From positions 1-49,326 of the forward strand of contig JAUYOL010000042.1 in the NCBI GenBank assembly GCA_030695905.1: a stretch of 49,326 nt of DNA, in the 5' to 3' direction. Within the stretch, counting starts at the first letter, position 1. Each line of letters starts with the position of its first letter. Shown in pieces: positions 17,208-25,802 of this stretch. Source of the DNA: Candidatus Omnitrophota bacterium. GTDB lineage: Bacteria; Omnitrophota; Gorgyraeia; 2-01-FULL-45-10. The translations under genes were made by a program, and so were the position numbers. The notes beneath the pieces were generated by a model, which worked only from the letters and a program-made list of their open reading frames with translations, was not told the origin of the DNA and did not search any database.

Positions 17208-17236
17208 AAGTTATCACACTATATAGCGTTTGTCAA
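17208..17236 (-). promoter_or_regulatory. Probable gatCAB promoter inside the rsmA 3' end
   Basis: TTGACA (17236-17231) lies in the last codons of rsmA, followed by 17 bp and TAACTT (17213-17208). The predicted transcription start is near 17201, about 19 nt before the gatC ATG. The -35 is perfect and the -10 weak. Confidence 0.5.
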
Positions 17237-18058
17237 ATTCGCGAATGCGCTTAGACTCAAGTCTTCCGGCCGTGATAGCGGATCTATGCCGACTTTATCT
17301 AAAATCTTGGCCAAATCCTCTTTAGAGATGTCTAAAACAGCTTCTCTGGAGAGTGAATTCATGATAGTCTTCCGCCTTTGATTGAAGGCGCCTCTTATTA
17401 TCTTGAAAAGCAGCCCTTCGTCGGCCACTTTTACCGAAGGCTCATCCAAAATATCGAACCGCACAAGGCTCGAATCGACTTCCGGCTCAGGATAAAAAGC
17501 GCTGCTTTTTATTGTGTGAATATATGAAACTTTCATGTAATATTGGACGAAACAGCTTATCGAGCCATAACCCTGGGTGCCGGCGGACGCGATAAACCGG
17601 TTGGCCACTTCCTTCTGCACAACGATCAACGCGGATTCCATAAACATTCTATTTTCTATCAGGTATTCTATTATAGGGGTTGTCACGTAATATGGGAGAT
17701 TACCAATGACTTTCATGTGTTTTGCGGGCGCTATTTTTTGCTTTATGTCAAAATCCAATATATCTTCATTGAACAATTTAATATTCGGAAATTCGTCGCG
17801 GACCATATCCGAAAAAATAGAATACGCTTTTTTGTCTTTTTCTACCGCAAATACCCTGGCGCCTGTCGCCGCTAAATCTATAGTAAGCGCGCCAAAACCG
17901 GGGCCTATTTCTAAAACAATATCATCCTTGCCGACACCTGCCTGCGCCACTATCTTATCCTTCACATTAGCGTCTATAAGATAGTTCTCGCCCAGCCTCT
18001 TTAGGGGCGCGAAGTTATATTTTAAAAAGATAGTTTTTAGTTGGGATTGTGTAAGCAT
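17219..18058 (-). CDS. rsmA: 16S rRNA (adenine1518/1519-N6)-dimethyltransferase RsmA
   Basis: This 279-aa Rossmann methyltransferase has a G-E-N-Y-L-I-D N-terminal motif, SAM site VLEIGPGFGALT, acidic ribose ligand in FAVEKD, NEDILDFD, and the catalytic NLPYYVTTPI (NLPY) motif of the KsgA/Dim1 family. The C-terminal helical domain starts with the FYPEPEVDSSLV motif. It dimethylates two adjacent adenines near the 3' end of 16S rRNA. It follows pdxA with a 1-nt gap, as in the pdxA-ksgA pairs of many bacteria. Confidence 0.95.
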   Translation of the reverse strand: MLTQSQLKTIFLKYNFAPLKRLGENYLIDANVKDKIVAQAGVGKDDIVLEIGPGFGALTIDLAATGARVFAVEKDKKAYSIFSDMVRDEFPNIKLFNEDILDFDIKQKIAPAKHMKVIGNLPYYVTTPIIEYLIENRMFMESALIVVQKEVANRFIASAGTQGYGSISCFVQYYMKVSYIHTIKSSAFYPEPEVDSSLVRFDILDEPSVKVADEGLLFKIIRGAFNQRRKTIMNSLSREAVLDISKEDLAKILDKVGIDPLSRPEDLSLSAFANLTNAI

Positions 18059-18059
18059 C

Positions 18060-19025
18060 TTATTTCTTCTTGGAAAGGATATCGGCCAGCTTTATCGCTT
18101 CCCGCATGGATGTGGCTTCGGCGATACCTTTACCGGCTATATCAAATGCGGTGCCGTGGTCGGGAGATGTCCTCACAAATGGAAGCCCTAAAGTCAGGTT
18201 GACACCGTCATTAAAATATAGCATCTTGAACGGCGCCAATGCCTGATCATGGTACATCGAAATGACCGCGTCGAACTTTCCATTCAACGCTTCATGGAAT
18301 ATCGCGTCGGCGGGTATTGGCCCGTAAAGAGCTTTGACATATTCTAAAGCCTTCTTTATCGCGGGAACTATTTTTTTAGCCTCTTCGTCGCCGAATAAGC
18401 CATTATCTCCGGCATGCGGATTCAAGCCCGCTACGCCTATTCTCGGATTTTCCACGCCAAAAAATCTTCTTAGGCAATCCGCGGTAAGAATTATGGTTCT
18501 ATATACATTGTCGATATTGACGGAGCCTGCGACATCCTTCAGCGCCACGTGCCTTGTAACCAGCGAGACTTTTAATTTTTTCCCCACAAACATCATCGAG
18601 AAATCTTTTGAAGATGTCTTTTGCGCTATATACTCTGTGTGCCCTTCAAAATTTTTTATACCTCCATCGCGGACGGATGATTTGTTTACCGGCGCTGTGA
18701 CCAGACAGTCGGCGTCGCCTTTTTTCAAAATATCCAGCGCTCTATCCACATATTCTATCGATGCCTTACCAAAAGACGGAGACTCTTTGCCGTAACAGAA
18801 ATTATTTTGGGGAACATTGGAAAGGTCCACGAGGGAAAATTCAGGATTCAGTTTCAGATCTTTTTTTACTCTGTTTATTATGAAATAATCGCCTATTACC
18901 GTGATATGCGCCGCGCGGCACAGTTCTTTGTCGCAAAGGGCTTTGACCAGGACTTCCGGCCCTACGCCGGAGGGATCACCCATAGTTATGATGACGCGGC
19001 TCTTATTTGAACTCAATGTAGGCAT
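18060..19025 (-). CDS. pdxA: 4-hydroxythreonine-4-phosphate dehydrogenase PdxA
   Basis: The 321-aa product matches PdxA, which oxidises 4-phosphohydroxythreonine in the DXP-independent-precursor branch of pyridoxal phosphate synthesis. Motifs are ITMGDPSGVGPEV, TAPVNKSSV, the metal histidine regions GHTEYIA, GLNPHAGDNG and YHDQALAPFK, and RTSPDHGTAFDIAGKG. The start codon overlaps the upstream chaperone gene by 23 bp. A start further in is possible, because family members usually have about ten residues before MGDP; here there are 14. Confidence 0.94.
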   Translation of the reverse strand: MPTLSSNKSRVIITMGDPSGVGPEVLVKALCDKELCRAAHITVIGDYFIINRVKKDLKLNPEFSLVDLSNVPQNNFCYGKESPSFGKASIEYVDRALDILKKGDADCLVTAPVNKSSVRDGGIKNFEGHTEYIAQKTSSKDFSMMFVGKKLKVSLVTRHVALKDVAGSVNIDNVYRTIILTADCLRRFFGVENPRIGVAGLNPHAGDNGLFGDEEAKKIVPAIKKALEYVKALYGPIPADAIFHEALNGKFDAVISMYHDQALAPFKMLYFNDGVNLTLGLPFVRTSPDHGTAFDIAGKGIAEATSMREAIKLADILSKKK

Positions 19026-19971
19026 TCTTGGCGAGCGAGTCTATCCAGCCTCTAAGCCTCTGGTCGGCTTTCTGGCGATAAAGATATTCTTCGATTTCCT
19101 GACGGACCTCGGACAATTCTTTGGTTCTGCGAAATTTTCTCTGTTCGACTTTAAAGAGATGATATCCCAGCGGCGTCTGGATGATACCGGACGTTTCGCC
19201 GTCTTTAAGGTTGAACGCTATCTCTTCTATCTGCGGCATCAGATCGCCTTTTTTCACATACCCCATTAGCCCGCCCGATTCCGTAGCGGGCCCGCTGGAA
19301 TACTCCTTGGCTAACCCGGCAAAATCGCATCCATCTTGAATTCTCTTCACGATTTCGCGGGTAATTCTCAACGCCTCGTCCTGGCTGGCTTTATCCTGTT
19401 GTTTGGGTTTTATCAATATCTGCCTTAACTGTATCTCTTCCGACTGCAAAAATTGATCCTTATTTTCACTATAATAGTTCTTTACCTCCAGCGGGGTGAT
19501 TATGATCCTGGCTCCCACTTTCTGGTCTATCAATTTTCGAATCATTATCTTTTCTTTATATCTCGCGCGAAGCTCGTTTAATGTAAGATTCTGCTGATTC
19601 AGCATATCTTCGAGCTCTTTTTCGCTGCCTATTTTTCTCTGTATCTCTTCTATTCTGACATTAATCTCTTTTTCTTCGACAGTTATATTGGCTTTTTTTG
19701 CCTCGCTAAAGATAAGCCTGTCTTCTATAAGCTGTTTTATAATACCTTCGCGGACTTCTTCGAGCCTTCTTATAAGTTCTTCGCCTTTATACATCGTCCT
19801 GTACTGCGCGTATACCGGCGAAAGCATTATGTCTATTTCGCGCTGCGTTATGATCTCACTATTGACAACTACGACAATTTTATCCACAACCGCGGCTTTC
19901 GCGCTGTCCGGCAGATTTATAAAAAACGTGCATGCTAAAATTAAGGCCGCTATCTGTAGATATCTTTTCAT
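19003..19971 (-). CDS. SurA-like periplasmic chaperone/parvulin
   Basis: The 322-aa product has a signal peptide cleaved near AKAAVVDK. A SurA N-terminal chaperone region follows (VVVNSEIITQREIDIML..., about 28-170), then one parvulin domain (about 178-275; LRQILIKPK, GGLMGYVKKGDL, LKDGETSGIIQTPLGYHLFKVE). SurA of E. coli has two parvulin domains; this one has a single active-looking one. It probably assists outer-membrane proteins, possibly including the secretins. It lies 7 nt behind a second parvulin gene. Confidence 0.85.
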   Translation of the reverse strand: MKRYLQIAALILACTFFINLPDSAKAAVVDKIVVVVNSEIITQREIDIMLSPVYAQYRTMYKGEELIRRLEEVREGIIKQLIEDRLIFSEAKKANITVEEKEINVRIEEIQRKIGSEKELEDMLNQQNLTLNELRARYKEKIMIRKLIDQKVGARIIITPLEVKNYYSENKDQFLQSEEIQLRQILIKPKQQDKASQDEALRITREIVKRIQDGCDFAGLAKEYSSGPATESGGLMGYVKKGDLMPQIEEIAFNLKDGETSGIIQTPLGYHLFKVEQRKFRRTKELSEVRQEIEEYLYRQKADQRLRGWIDSLAKNAYIEFK

Positions 19972-19978
19972 AATTTAA

Positions 19979-20854
19979 TTATTTCCGCTGATCTTCTTTT
20001 TTCGAGTTGATAGCTTCCATGGCCTTCACCGCGTCGTCCTCTACTCGGACGCGATATTTATTCTTAAGGTCTATCACCAATTTATCGAAGGTTTCGTTGC
20101 GTTTGCCCATCTTAAGCTCATTTTCGATCACCGGCCTCGCCTCTTCGAAAGACTGGATAGTTTCGGGCTTTATATCCGTCAGTTTTATTATATGATAACC
20201 GAACTGCGTGCGGATTATGGGGCTTATCTGTCCGACTTTAAGCTCAAGGCACGCGCTCTCAAACTCCGGCGTAACCTGCCCTTTTCTAAAATATCCTACA
20301 TCGCCCCCCCTGGAAGCTGTCGCGTCAATGGATTTTTCCATAGCGAGTTCCTGAAAACCTTTGCCGCCTGAAAGCGCCGATAAAATATTCTTTGCCTCAC
20401 CTTCGCTTGCCACGAGGATATGCGACGCTCGCCACATCTCGGGCTTCTTAAATTCATCCTTATGATCTTCGTAATAATTCTTCATTTCCTCTTCGGAAAT
20501 CTTTATCTTGTCATCTACTTCCATCTTAACAAATTTCGCTATGACTATCTTCTTCCTGGCTTCTTCAAGTATCTCACGCACTTCCTTGTCTTTATCCACG
20601 CCTTTTCTTACGGCGTCTTCAAGAAAGAGGGACTCCACCACCATATCATCGAGCAAAGTCTTTTTATTCTTTTGGGCCATGCCCTGGTAATAAGAAGGGA
20701 GCTTGGAGAGCTTCTGCTTAAAATCGTTTAAAGTGATGAATTTATTTCCTACAGTGACCAGAATCTTATCCTGCCCCGAAGGCCTTGAATCACATCCTGC
20801 CAGAAATGCCGGCGAGAATACTATCAAGAGTACTATAAAAATTTTCGTATTCAT
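19979..20854 (-). CDS. Parvulin-type peptidyl-prolyl isomerase lipoprotein (PrsA/SurA-like)
   Basis: The product is 291 aa from the ATG at 20854. The signal peptide ends in the lipobox LAGC, so it is a lipidated exported protein. A chaperone-like helical region (about 30-140) precedes one parvulin domain (about 143-240; ASHILVAS, GGDVGYFRKGQV, LKVGQISPIIRTQFGYHIIKL), and a charged tail ends it. The longer frame starting at 20875 is rejected because its ATG overlaps the -10 box of a good promoter (20866-20895). From 20854 the mRNA leader would be about 5 nt with no Shine-Dalgarno sequence. Confidence 0.83.
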   Translation of the reverse strand: MNTKIFIVLLIVFSPAFLAGCDSRPSGQDKILVTVGNKFITLNDFKQKLSKLPSYYQGMAQKNKKTLLDDMVVESLFLEDAVRKGVDKDKEVREILEEARKKIVIAKFVKMEVDDKIKISEEEMKNYYEDHKDEFKKPEMWRASHILVASEGEAKNILSALSGGKGFQELAMEKSIDATASRGGDVGYFRKGQVTPEFESACLELKVGQISPIIRTQFGYHIIKLTDIKPETIQSFEEARPVIENELKMGKRNETFDKLVIDLKNKYRVRVEDDAVKAMEAINSKKEDQRK

Positions 20855-20865
20855 AATTTTGATAT

Positions 20866-20895
20866 ATTGTATCATATAAAAAGAGTTCTTTTCAA
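20866..20895 (-). promoter_or_regulatory. Promoter overlapping the mfd-like stop codon, nearly leaderless
   Basis: TTGAAA (20895-20890), 18 bp, TACAAT (20871-20866). Predicted start of transcription is about 20859, five bases before the lipoprotein ATG at 20854. Confidence 0.6.
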
Positions 20896-22790
20896 CTTTT
20901 CTTTGACCTATAGCTTTCTATCGCGCTTTTCAATAACCTGCAATAGAGATCGAATCCCACAGAATAGATGTATCCGCTCTGTTCCATTCCCAAAAGGTTG
21001 CCGGCACCTCTTAATTCGAGATCCTCCATGGCGAGTTTAAAACCGGAACCCAGCTCTTTAAACTTCATTATAGCCTGCAGCCTCTTCTGGGAATCGGATG
21101 TGAGAACAAATTGTTTGGGTATTAGAAGGTACGCGTATGCCCCGCGTGAAAAACGTCCGACGCGGCCTCTTAATTGGTATAGGTCCGCCAGGCCGAACAT
21201 ATCTGCCCTGTTTATTATAAGGGTATTAGCGTTGGGAATGTCTATGCCGGACTCTATTATCGTGGTGGAAATAAGGCAGTCTATCTGGCCTGTCATAAAT
21301 TTCATCATCGTCTCTTCGAGTGACTTCTCATGCATCCTTCCGTGCGCCACGGCTATCTTTATCTGAGGCACAAGTTCGGATATTTTTTTCGCTATCTTCT
21401 CAATATCCTCTATCCTGTTATGCACAAAAAATATCTGACCCGACCTGTTCTTTTCTTTCAGCATGGCGTTCTTTATCAAATTATCGTCATAATAAGTTAC
21501 GTAGGTCTCTACCGGGAGCCTGTCCGAAGGCGGCGTATTTATAATGGATATATCACGGCCTCCCATAAGAGCCAGATATAATGTCCTGGGTATAGGCGTT
21601 GCCGTCAACGTAAGCACATCTGTGCTTAAGCGCAGGCTCTTTAAATACTCTTTGTGCCGCACGCCGAAACGCTGCTCCTCGTCTATAACCACAAGACCGA
21701 GGTCCTTAAACTTAATATCTCCCGACACAAGACGGTGCGTGCCTATAACTACATCTACGGCGCCCTTGGCGATGCCCTCTATTATCTCTTCCTGCTGCGA
21801 CTTCGTCTTGAAACGGGAGAGCATCTCGACTCTCACCGGATATTTTTTCATTCTGGTAGAAAATGTATTATAGTGCTGTTCCGCTAAAATTGTCGTCGGG
21901 ACGAGTATAGCGACCTGCTTATTGTCCATCACCGCTTTAAATGCCGCGCGCAGCGCCACCTCTGTCTTCCCGTATCCGACGTCGCCGCACAATAAGCGGT
22001 CCATAGGCTTCGAGGATTCCATATCCCGCTTAACTTCCGCGGCGGATCGAGCCTGGTCCGGCGTCTCTTTATAAGGAAATTCTTTCTCAAAATCCTTCTG
22101 CCATTCCTTATCCGGTGAATATTTAAAGCCTACGGCTTCGGAACGCTTTACCTGCAACTCCAAAAGTTCCAGCGCGACTTTGTTTACGCCCTCCTTCGCG
22201 CGCTCTTTTACGCTCTTCCACAGCTTCGAACCCAGCTTATAAAGCTTCGGCGGTTTTCTTTCAAAGCCTACATACTTCTGTATTTTATTAAGATCTTCAT
22301 AAGGAACATATAATTTATCACCGTCGGCGTACTCCACAACATAATGCTCGACGTATTTCTTATCTATCTTTACCCTTTCGATGCCTTTGTATACGCCGAC
22401 GCCATGATCTATATGGACGACGTAATCACCCGATTCTATATCGACAAAATTATCTATAGGGCTCTCTTCACCGGATTCGATGAGCCTTTTCTGCAGCTTC
22501 TTCTTCGCTATTCCTTTTATAGGAAGTATTATCGCGGCTTGATGGTCTTCTATGGGGTCATATGTAACGGGATCGAGCGAGCGGATTCTTTTTACCGATG
22601 AGCCTTCGAGTTCTATTCTTAGCGGATAGGCGAAAGTGAGCGGGTATATCGAAATTGTATCGCCCAGAAGAGCGAAGTCGCCTTCTTCTGAAACGCGTTT
22701 ACATGCGCGATATCCATATTCGACAAGATTAAGCGAGAGCTTCTCAAGATCTACTTCTTCTTTGAGGTATATCCTTATGGTATCGAACAT
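20892..22790 (-). CDS. mfd: Short Mfd-like transcription-repair coupling helicase
   Basis: At 632 aa it is little more than half of normal Mfd (about 1150). It begins with the distal part of the UvrB-like domain (GDTISIYPLTFAYPLRIELEG, about 43-62). It then has the RNA-polymerase-interacting CarD/RID domain (about 113-185; GDYVVHIDHGVGVYKGIE, KLYVPYEDL). The RecG-like translocase follows: Walker A GDVGYGKT at 269-276, DEEQ at 370-373, TATPIPRTL, and the IESGIDIPNANTLI and RGRVGR motifs. It ends at the GNLLGMEQSGYIYSVGFDLY region. The UvrA-binding module (D1a, D2, D3) and the C-terminal regulatory TRCF domain D7 are absent. The argS stop lies only 3 nt upstream, so no hidden N terminus fits. 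It could displace RNA polymerase without recruiting UvrA. Confidence 0.88.
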   Translation of the reverse strand: MFDTIRIYLKEEVDLEKLSLNLVEYGYRACKRVSEEGDFALLGDTISIYPLTFAYPLRIELEGSSVKRIRSLDPVTYDPIEDHQAAIILPIKGIAKKKLQKRLIESGEESPIDNFVDIESGDYVVHIDHGVGVYKGIERVKIDKKYVEHYVVEYADGDKLYVPYEDLNKIQKYVGFERKPPKLYKLGSKLWKSVKERAKEGVNKVALELLELQVKRSEAVGFKYSPDKEWQKDFEKEFPYKETPDQARSAAEVKRDMESSKPMDRLLCGDVGYGKTEVALRAAFKAVMDNKQVAILVPTTILAEQHYNTFSTRMKKYPVRVEMLSRFKTKSQQEEIIEGIAKGAVDVVIGTHRLVSGDIKFKDLGLVVIDEEQRFGVRHKEYLKSLRLSTDVLTLTATPIPRTLYLALMGGRDISIINTPPSDRLPVETYVTYYDDNLIKNAMLKEKNRSGQIFFVHNRIEDIEKIAKKISELVPQIKIAVAHGRMHEKSLEETMMKFMTGQIDCLISTTIIESGIDIPNANTLIINRADMFGLADLYQLRGRVGRFSRGAYAYLLIPKQFVLTSDSQKRLQAIMKFKELGSGFKLAMEDLELRGAGNLLGMEQSGYIYSVGFDLYCRLLKSAIESYRSKKS

Positions 22791-22793
22791 TAA

Positions 22794-24476
22794 TTACATC
22801 TTTTTGGGTAGGGACACTCCTAAAAGATTAAGGCCGTTCGCCAGTATCATTCTGACGCAATCGATAAGCACGAGCCGCGCCTTTGATAACACCGGGTCAT
22901 CACAGACCACTCTGTGCTTGGTATAAAAAGAATGAAATGCTTTAGCGAGATCCTGCAGATACTGCAAAACTATATACGGCTCAAGCGCGTCCGCGCTTAA
23001 AGATACTATAAGGGGAAACTGCCGCAGCATCCTTAACAGATCGAGCTCTTCTTCCTCTTTCAGGGCGCTGGAATCGTATCTTGAAGCCAGCTTCGCGCTT
23101 TTACTAAAGTCCAGTATGGACCATATCCTGGCGTGCGCGTATTGTATATAATAGACAGGGTTTTCCATCGACTGCTCTTTTGCCTTTTCCAGGTCAAAAT
23201 CCAGATGGCTCGAAATCCGCCTCATTATAAAACAGAACCGTCCCGCGTCCTTGCCTACTTCGTCCATCACTTCGCGCAATGTTATGAATTCTCCGGCCCT
23301 CGTAGACATCGGCACGACTTTGCCTGCCCTGTATAATGTCGCGAGCTGAGCTATCAGCACCGAAAGAGAGCTCTTTTCATATCCAAGCGCCTGCACCGCG
23401 GCAGTTATACGCGGTATATAGCCATGGTGGTCCGGCCCCCATATATCTATTATCTTCTTAAAGCCCCTTCTGTACTTATCAAGATGATAGGATATGTCGG
23501 GCGCCAGATAGGTGTACGACCCATCCGATTTTACTACCACTCTATCCTTATCATCGCCAAAATCGGTGGAACGGAACCACGTAGCGCCTTCCTGCTTAAA
23601 TATATAACCCTTGCCCTCTATAGCCTTAAGCGCCTTATCTATCTTGCCTGACTTTCTCAAGGATTTCTGACTATACCAAAGATCAAACTCCACGCCAAAA
23701 TCTTTTAGGTCCTTTTTTATGCCGTTCAATATCCATTTAAGGCCAAATTCGCGAAATGGCGCTATGTCGGTTTCGTCTGAAAATTTATCGCCATATCTTT
23801 TTCTGAAATCTTTCGCTATATCGGTTACATAAGCCCCTTTGTATCCATCCTGCGGAAATTCCTCGATCTTGCCCAATAGTTCACGATATCTTACCCTTAT
23901 CGAATTCCCCAGAATATTCATCTGCGTGCCTTCGTCATTGACGTAATACTCTTTTTTTACATTGCACCCGACGAACGCAAGTATCCTGGCAAGAGAGTCA
24001 CCTATCGCCGCCTGCCTGCCATGCGCTATGGTAAGAGGGCCCGTAGGATTGGCGCTTACAAATTCCACCTGCATCTTTTTACTGCGGCACAGGCTTATTC
24101 TGCCGTAACTATTCTTCTCGCGCTGTATATCAAGAACCACTTTATATAAATATGCTTTGCTAAGGAATAAATTTATAAATCCCGGAGCTTTCACCTCTAT
24201 CTTCTCAACGCTGTCTTTAAGAGACGATCCGGAAATAGTTTCATTCATCTTATCTGAAATAAGCTGGGCGAATTTTATCGGAGGCATTGCCGCGAGTTTT
24301 GATGACTTCATCGCGATATTTGTGGATATATCGCCGTGCGATTTTTCCTTGGGGATTTCCAGCTGGGGGATAACGTCTTCGGGGCGGCTTAAAGGCTTGC
24401 CAGCGTCTTTTAAGACACTCTTAACCGATGACTCTATAAAAGATATTATCTCTCTTTCGATACCGCCGTAATACAT
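22794..24476 (-). CDS. argS: Arginyl-tRNA synthetase
   Basis: This class I synthetase is about 560 aa. It has the ArgS N-terminal add-1 domain, the HIGH variant in SANPTGPLTIAHGRQAAIGD, GDYVNDEGTQ-like YYVNDEGTQMN, and the anticodon-binding DALR domain with HARIWSIL and YTKHRVV. The KMSKS position reads VPMSTRAGEF, the usual ArgS form. The open frame extends to a TTG at 24518 inside a terminator hairpin; the ATG at 24476 fits ArgS N termini better. Upstream is the rsfS terminator; no clear promoter or strong Shine-Dalgarno is seen. Confidence 0.94.
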   Translation of the reverse strand: MYYGGIEREIISFIESSVKSVLKDAGKPLSRPEDVIPQLEIPKEKSHGDISTNIAMKSSKLAAMPPIKFAQLISDKMNETISGSSLKDSVEKIEVKAPGFINLFLSKAYLYKVVLDIQREKNSYGRISLCRSKKMQVEFVSANPTGPLTIAHGRQAAIGDSLARILAFVGCNVKKEYYVNDEGTQMNILGNSIRVRYRELLGKIEEFPQDGYKGAYVTDIAKDFRKRYGDKFSDETDIAPFREFGLKWILNGIKKDLKDFGVEFDLWYSQKSLRKSGKIDKALKAIEGKGYIFKQEGATWFRSTDFGDDKDRVVVKSDGSYTYLAPDISYHLDKYRRGFKKIIDIWGPDHHGYIPRITAAVQALGYEKSSLSVLIAQLATLYRAGKVVPMSTRAGEFITLREVMDEVGKDAGRFCFIMRRISSHLDFDLEKAKEQSMENPVYYIQYAHARIWSILDFSKSAKLASRYDSSALKEEEELDLLRMLRQFPLIVSLSADALEPYIVLQYLQDLAKAFHSFYTKHRVVCDDPVLSKARLVLIDCVRMILANGLNLLGVSLPKKM

Positions 24477-24497
24477 AGTATACCCACTATCGATTCT

Positions 24498-24543
24498 AAA
24501 AGACGAGATTGCTCCCAAGCTATTTAAGGAACAATCTCGTCTT
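24498..24543 (-). terminator. Rho-independent terminator after rsfS
   Basis: On the minus strand a 12-bp perfect stem (AAGACGAGATTG/CAATCTCGTCTT, 24543-24532 with 24511-24500) extends by four more pairs, one a G-T wobble, around a roughly 12-nt loop, and runs into TTTT. It separates rsfS from argS. Confidence 0.7.
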
Positions 24544-24553
24544 AAAATTTGTT

Positions 24554-24976
24554 TTAGCGCTTCTTTTTCTTCTTACTGGTGACTCTGGTAGTAGTGCGGG
24601 TCTTCTTGCGAGAGCGCCTGACCTTATGAGTCTTTTCCTTAAACTTCTTTACGGGAACATCGCCCCATAACTTCTCAAGCTCATAGAAACGCCTGGTATC
24701 TTCCTGAAATATATGGACTACAACATCGCCGTAATCAAGGAGTATCCAGAGGGCTTCGCGCTCTCCTTCTGTATGCCATACACGTTCGCCCTCCAGCTTC
24801 AGCTTCTCGATTATGCTATCTGATATAGCCCTGACCTGCGTGGTGGATGTACCGCTTGCGATTACAAAATAGTCACAGACGCTCGGTATCTTCCTCATGT
24901 CCAACATCAATATATCGAGCGCCTTCTTGTCCGAAGCGGCCCGGGCAATGGCCAAGGCCTTAGACTTGGATTCTAT
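24554..24976 (-). CDS. rsfS: Ribosomal silencing factor RsfS, probable AUA start
   Basis: The Iojap/RsfS domain is clear: KKALDILMLDMRKI..CDYFVIASGTSTTQVRAI, VWHTEGEREALWILLDYGDVVVHIFQEDTRRFYELEKLWGD. RsfS binds L14 and blocks subunit joining during starvation. The C-terminal 30 residues are an unusual Lys/Arg/Thr-rich tail. There is no ATG or GTG in frame; a TTG at 24955 lies 28 nt from the only good ribosome binding site (AGAGGTG, 24990-24984). The codon 7 nt after that site is ATA at 24976. Starting there adds a residue series (ESKSKALAIA) that matches family N termini. I use that start; TTG 24955 is the alternative. Confidence 0.85.
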   Translation of the reverse strand: MESKSKALAIARAASDKKALDILMLDMRKIPSVCDYFVIASGTSTTQVRAISDSIIEKLKLEGERVWHTEGEREALWILLDYGDVVVHIFQEDTRRFYELEKLWGDVPVKKFKEKTHKVRRSRKKTRTTTRVTSKKKKKR

Positions 24977-25010
24977 AAAACTTCACCTCTTTCTACAATG
25001 AAGGTACTAC

Positions 25011-25154
25011 TTACTTCATTATCTTATACATTCCGGTGCCGCAAGTGGTGCATTTGCCCTTCATTGCCTGACGCTTGTTCTTCATTACAACCTTAGATGT
25101 GTCCTTCATCTCTTTCTTGGACTTGCACTTTACGCAATACCCTATCTCTGCCAT
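25011..25154 (-). CDS. Small zinc-ribbon protein, DUF5679-like
   Basis: This 47-aa gene is too short for usual ORF lists. It reads MAEIGYCVKCKSKKEM..., with a second pair CTTCGTGMYKI: two CxxC knuckles about 30 residues apart, the DUF5679 zinc-ribbon pattern. An excellent GGGGAGGTG ribosome binding site (25169-25161) and a near-consensus promoter (25191-25219) support it. The product probably binds zinc and possibly nucleic acid; its role is unknown. It sits between nadD and rsfS. Confidence 0.8.
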   Translation of the reverse strand: MAEIGYCVKCKSKKEMKDTSKVVMKNKRQAMKGKCTTCGTGMYKIMK

Positions 25155-25190
25155 TCAAATCACCTCCCCATATATTATAATTTGCTTAAA

Positions 25191-25219
25191 ATTATACACT
25201 ACAAAATGTGCCCGGTCAA
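25191..25219 (-). promoter_or_regulatory. Strong promoter of the zinc-ribbon/rsfS unit
   Basis: TTGACC (25219-25214), 17 bp, TATAAT (25196-25191). Predicted transcription start near 25184 and a leader of about 30 nt. Confidence 0.7.
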
Positions 25220-25224
25220 GGGCA

Positions 25225-25794
25225 TTACCGATAAAGTTTGTTATCGAGTATATATTTTCTTACTTTATCCGGAACAAGATACCTTATAGATCTGTGCTCC
25301 TTTAGGCGTTTTCTTATATCCTCGCTGGATACCTCTATAGGCGTTATTACCACGGTATCCGCCTCCTTCGGTATATCTTTAATGGGATAACCGGGCCTAT
25401 TGGCCACTATAAACTTTGATATTTTGAATATATCATTTATATTCTTCCATGAAAAAAGGTCCTTAAGCGAATCGGAGCCGGTAATAAAGCATAGTTGGGC
25501 CTCGTCTCCATAGATAGAGCGGAACTCTTTAAGAGTATCTATAGAATATGATTTTTTCTTTGAATCCACCTCATATGTTGACACGTCAAACGCCGGATTA
25601 TCCTCTATGGCGAGCTTTACCATCGCCAGCCTATCCCTGGCGCTTATCACTTCATTCGTATCTTTATGCGGAGGGATAAACGCCGGCACGAATATCAGCT
25701 TGTCGAGCTTAAGCTTAAAATAGGCCTCTTCGGCCAATATCAGATGCCCTATATGTATCGGATTGAACGTCCCGCCAAGTATTCCTATTCGCAT
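25225..25794 (-). CDS. nadD: Nicotinate-nucleotide adenylyltransferase
   Basis: The 189-aa product has the nucleotidyltransferase motif GGTFNPIHIGHLILAEEA (HxGH at about 17-20), PAFIPPHK, and the C-terminal ISSTxIR-type motif as VSSEDIRKRL. It adenylates nicotinate mononucleotide to make deamido-NAD. The gene ends the rplU-rpmA-obg-proB-proA-nadD series. Confidence 0.95.
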   Translation of the reverse strand: MRIGILGGTFNPIHIGHLILAEEAYFKLKLDKLIFVPAFIPPHKDTNEVISARDRLAMVKLAIEDNPAFDVSTYEVDSKKKSYSIDTLKEFRSIYGDEAQLCFITGSDSLKDLFSWKNINDIFKISKFIVANRPGYPIKDIPKEADTVVITPIEVSSEDIRKRLKEHRSIRYLVPDKVRKYILDNKLYR

Positions 25795-25802
25795 ATCCGC
25801 AC

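Noticed and set aside
24477-24518. argS start at TTG 24518 and a promoter with TATACT just before ATG 24476
   Set aside because: The TTG is within the terminator loop region, and the TATACT directly abuts the ATG without a -35, so it would start transcription inside the gene.
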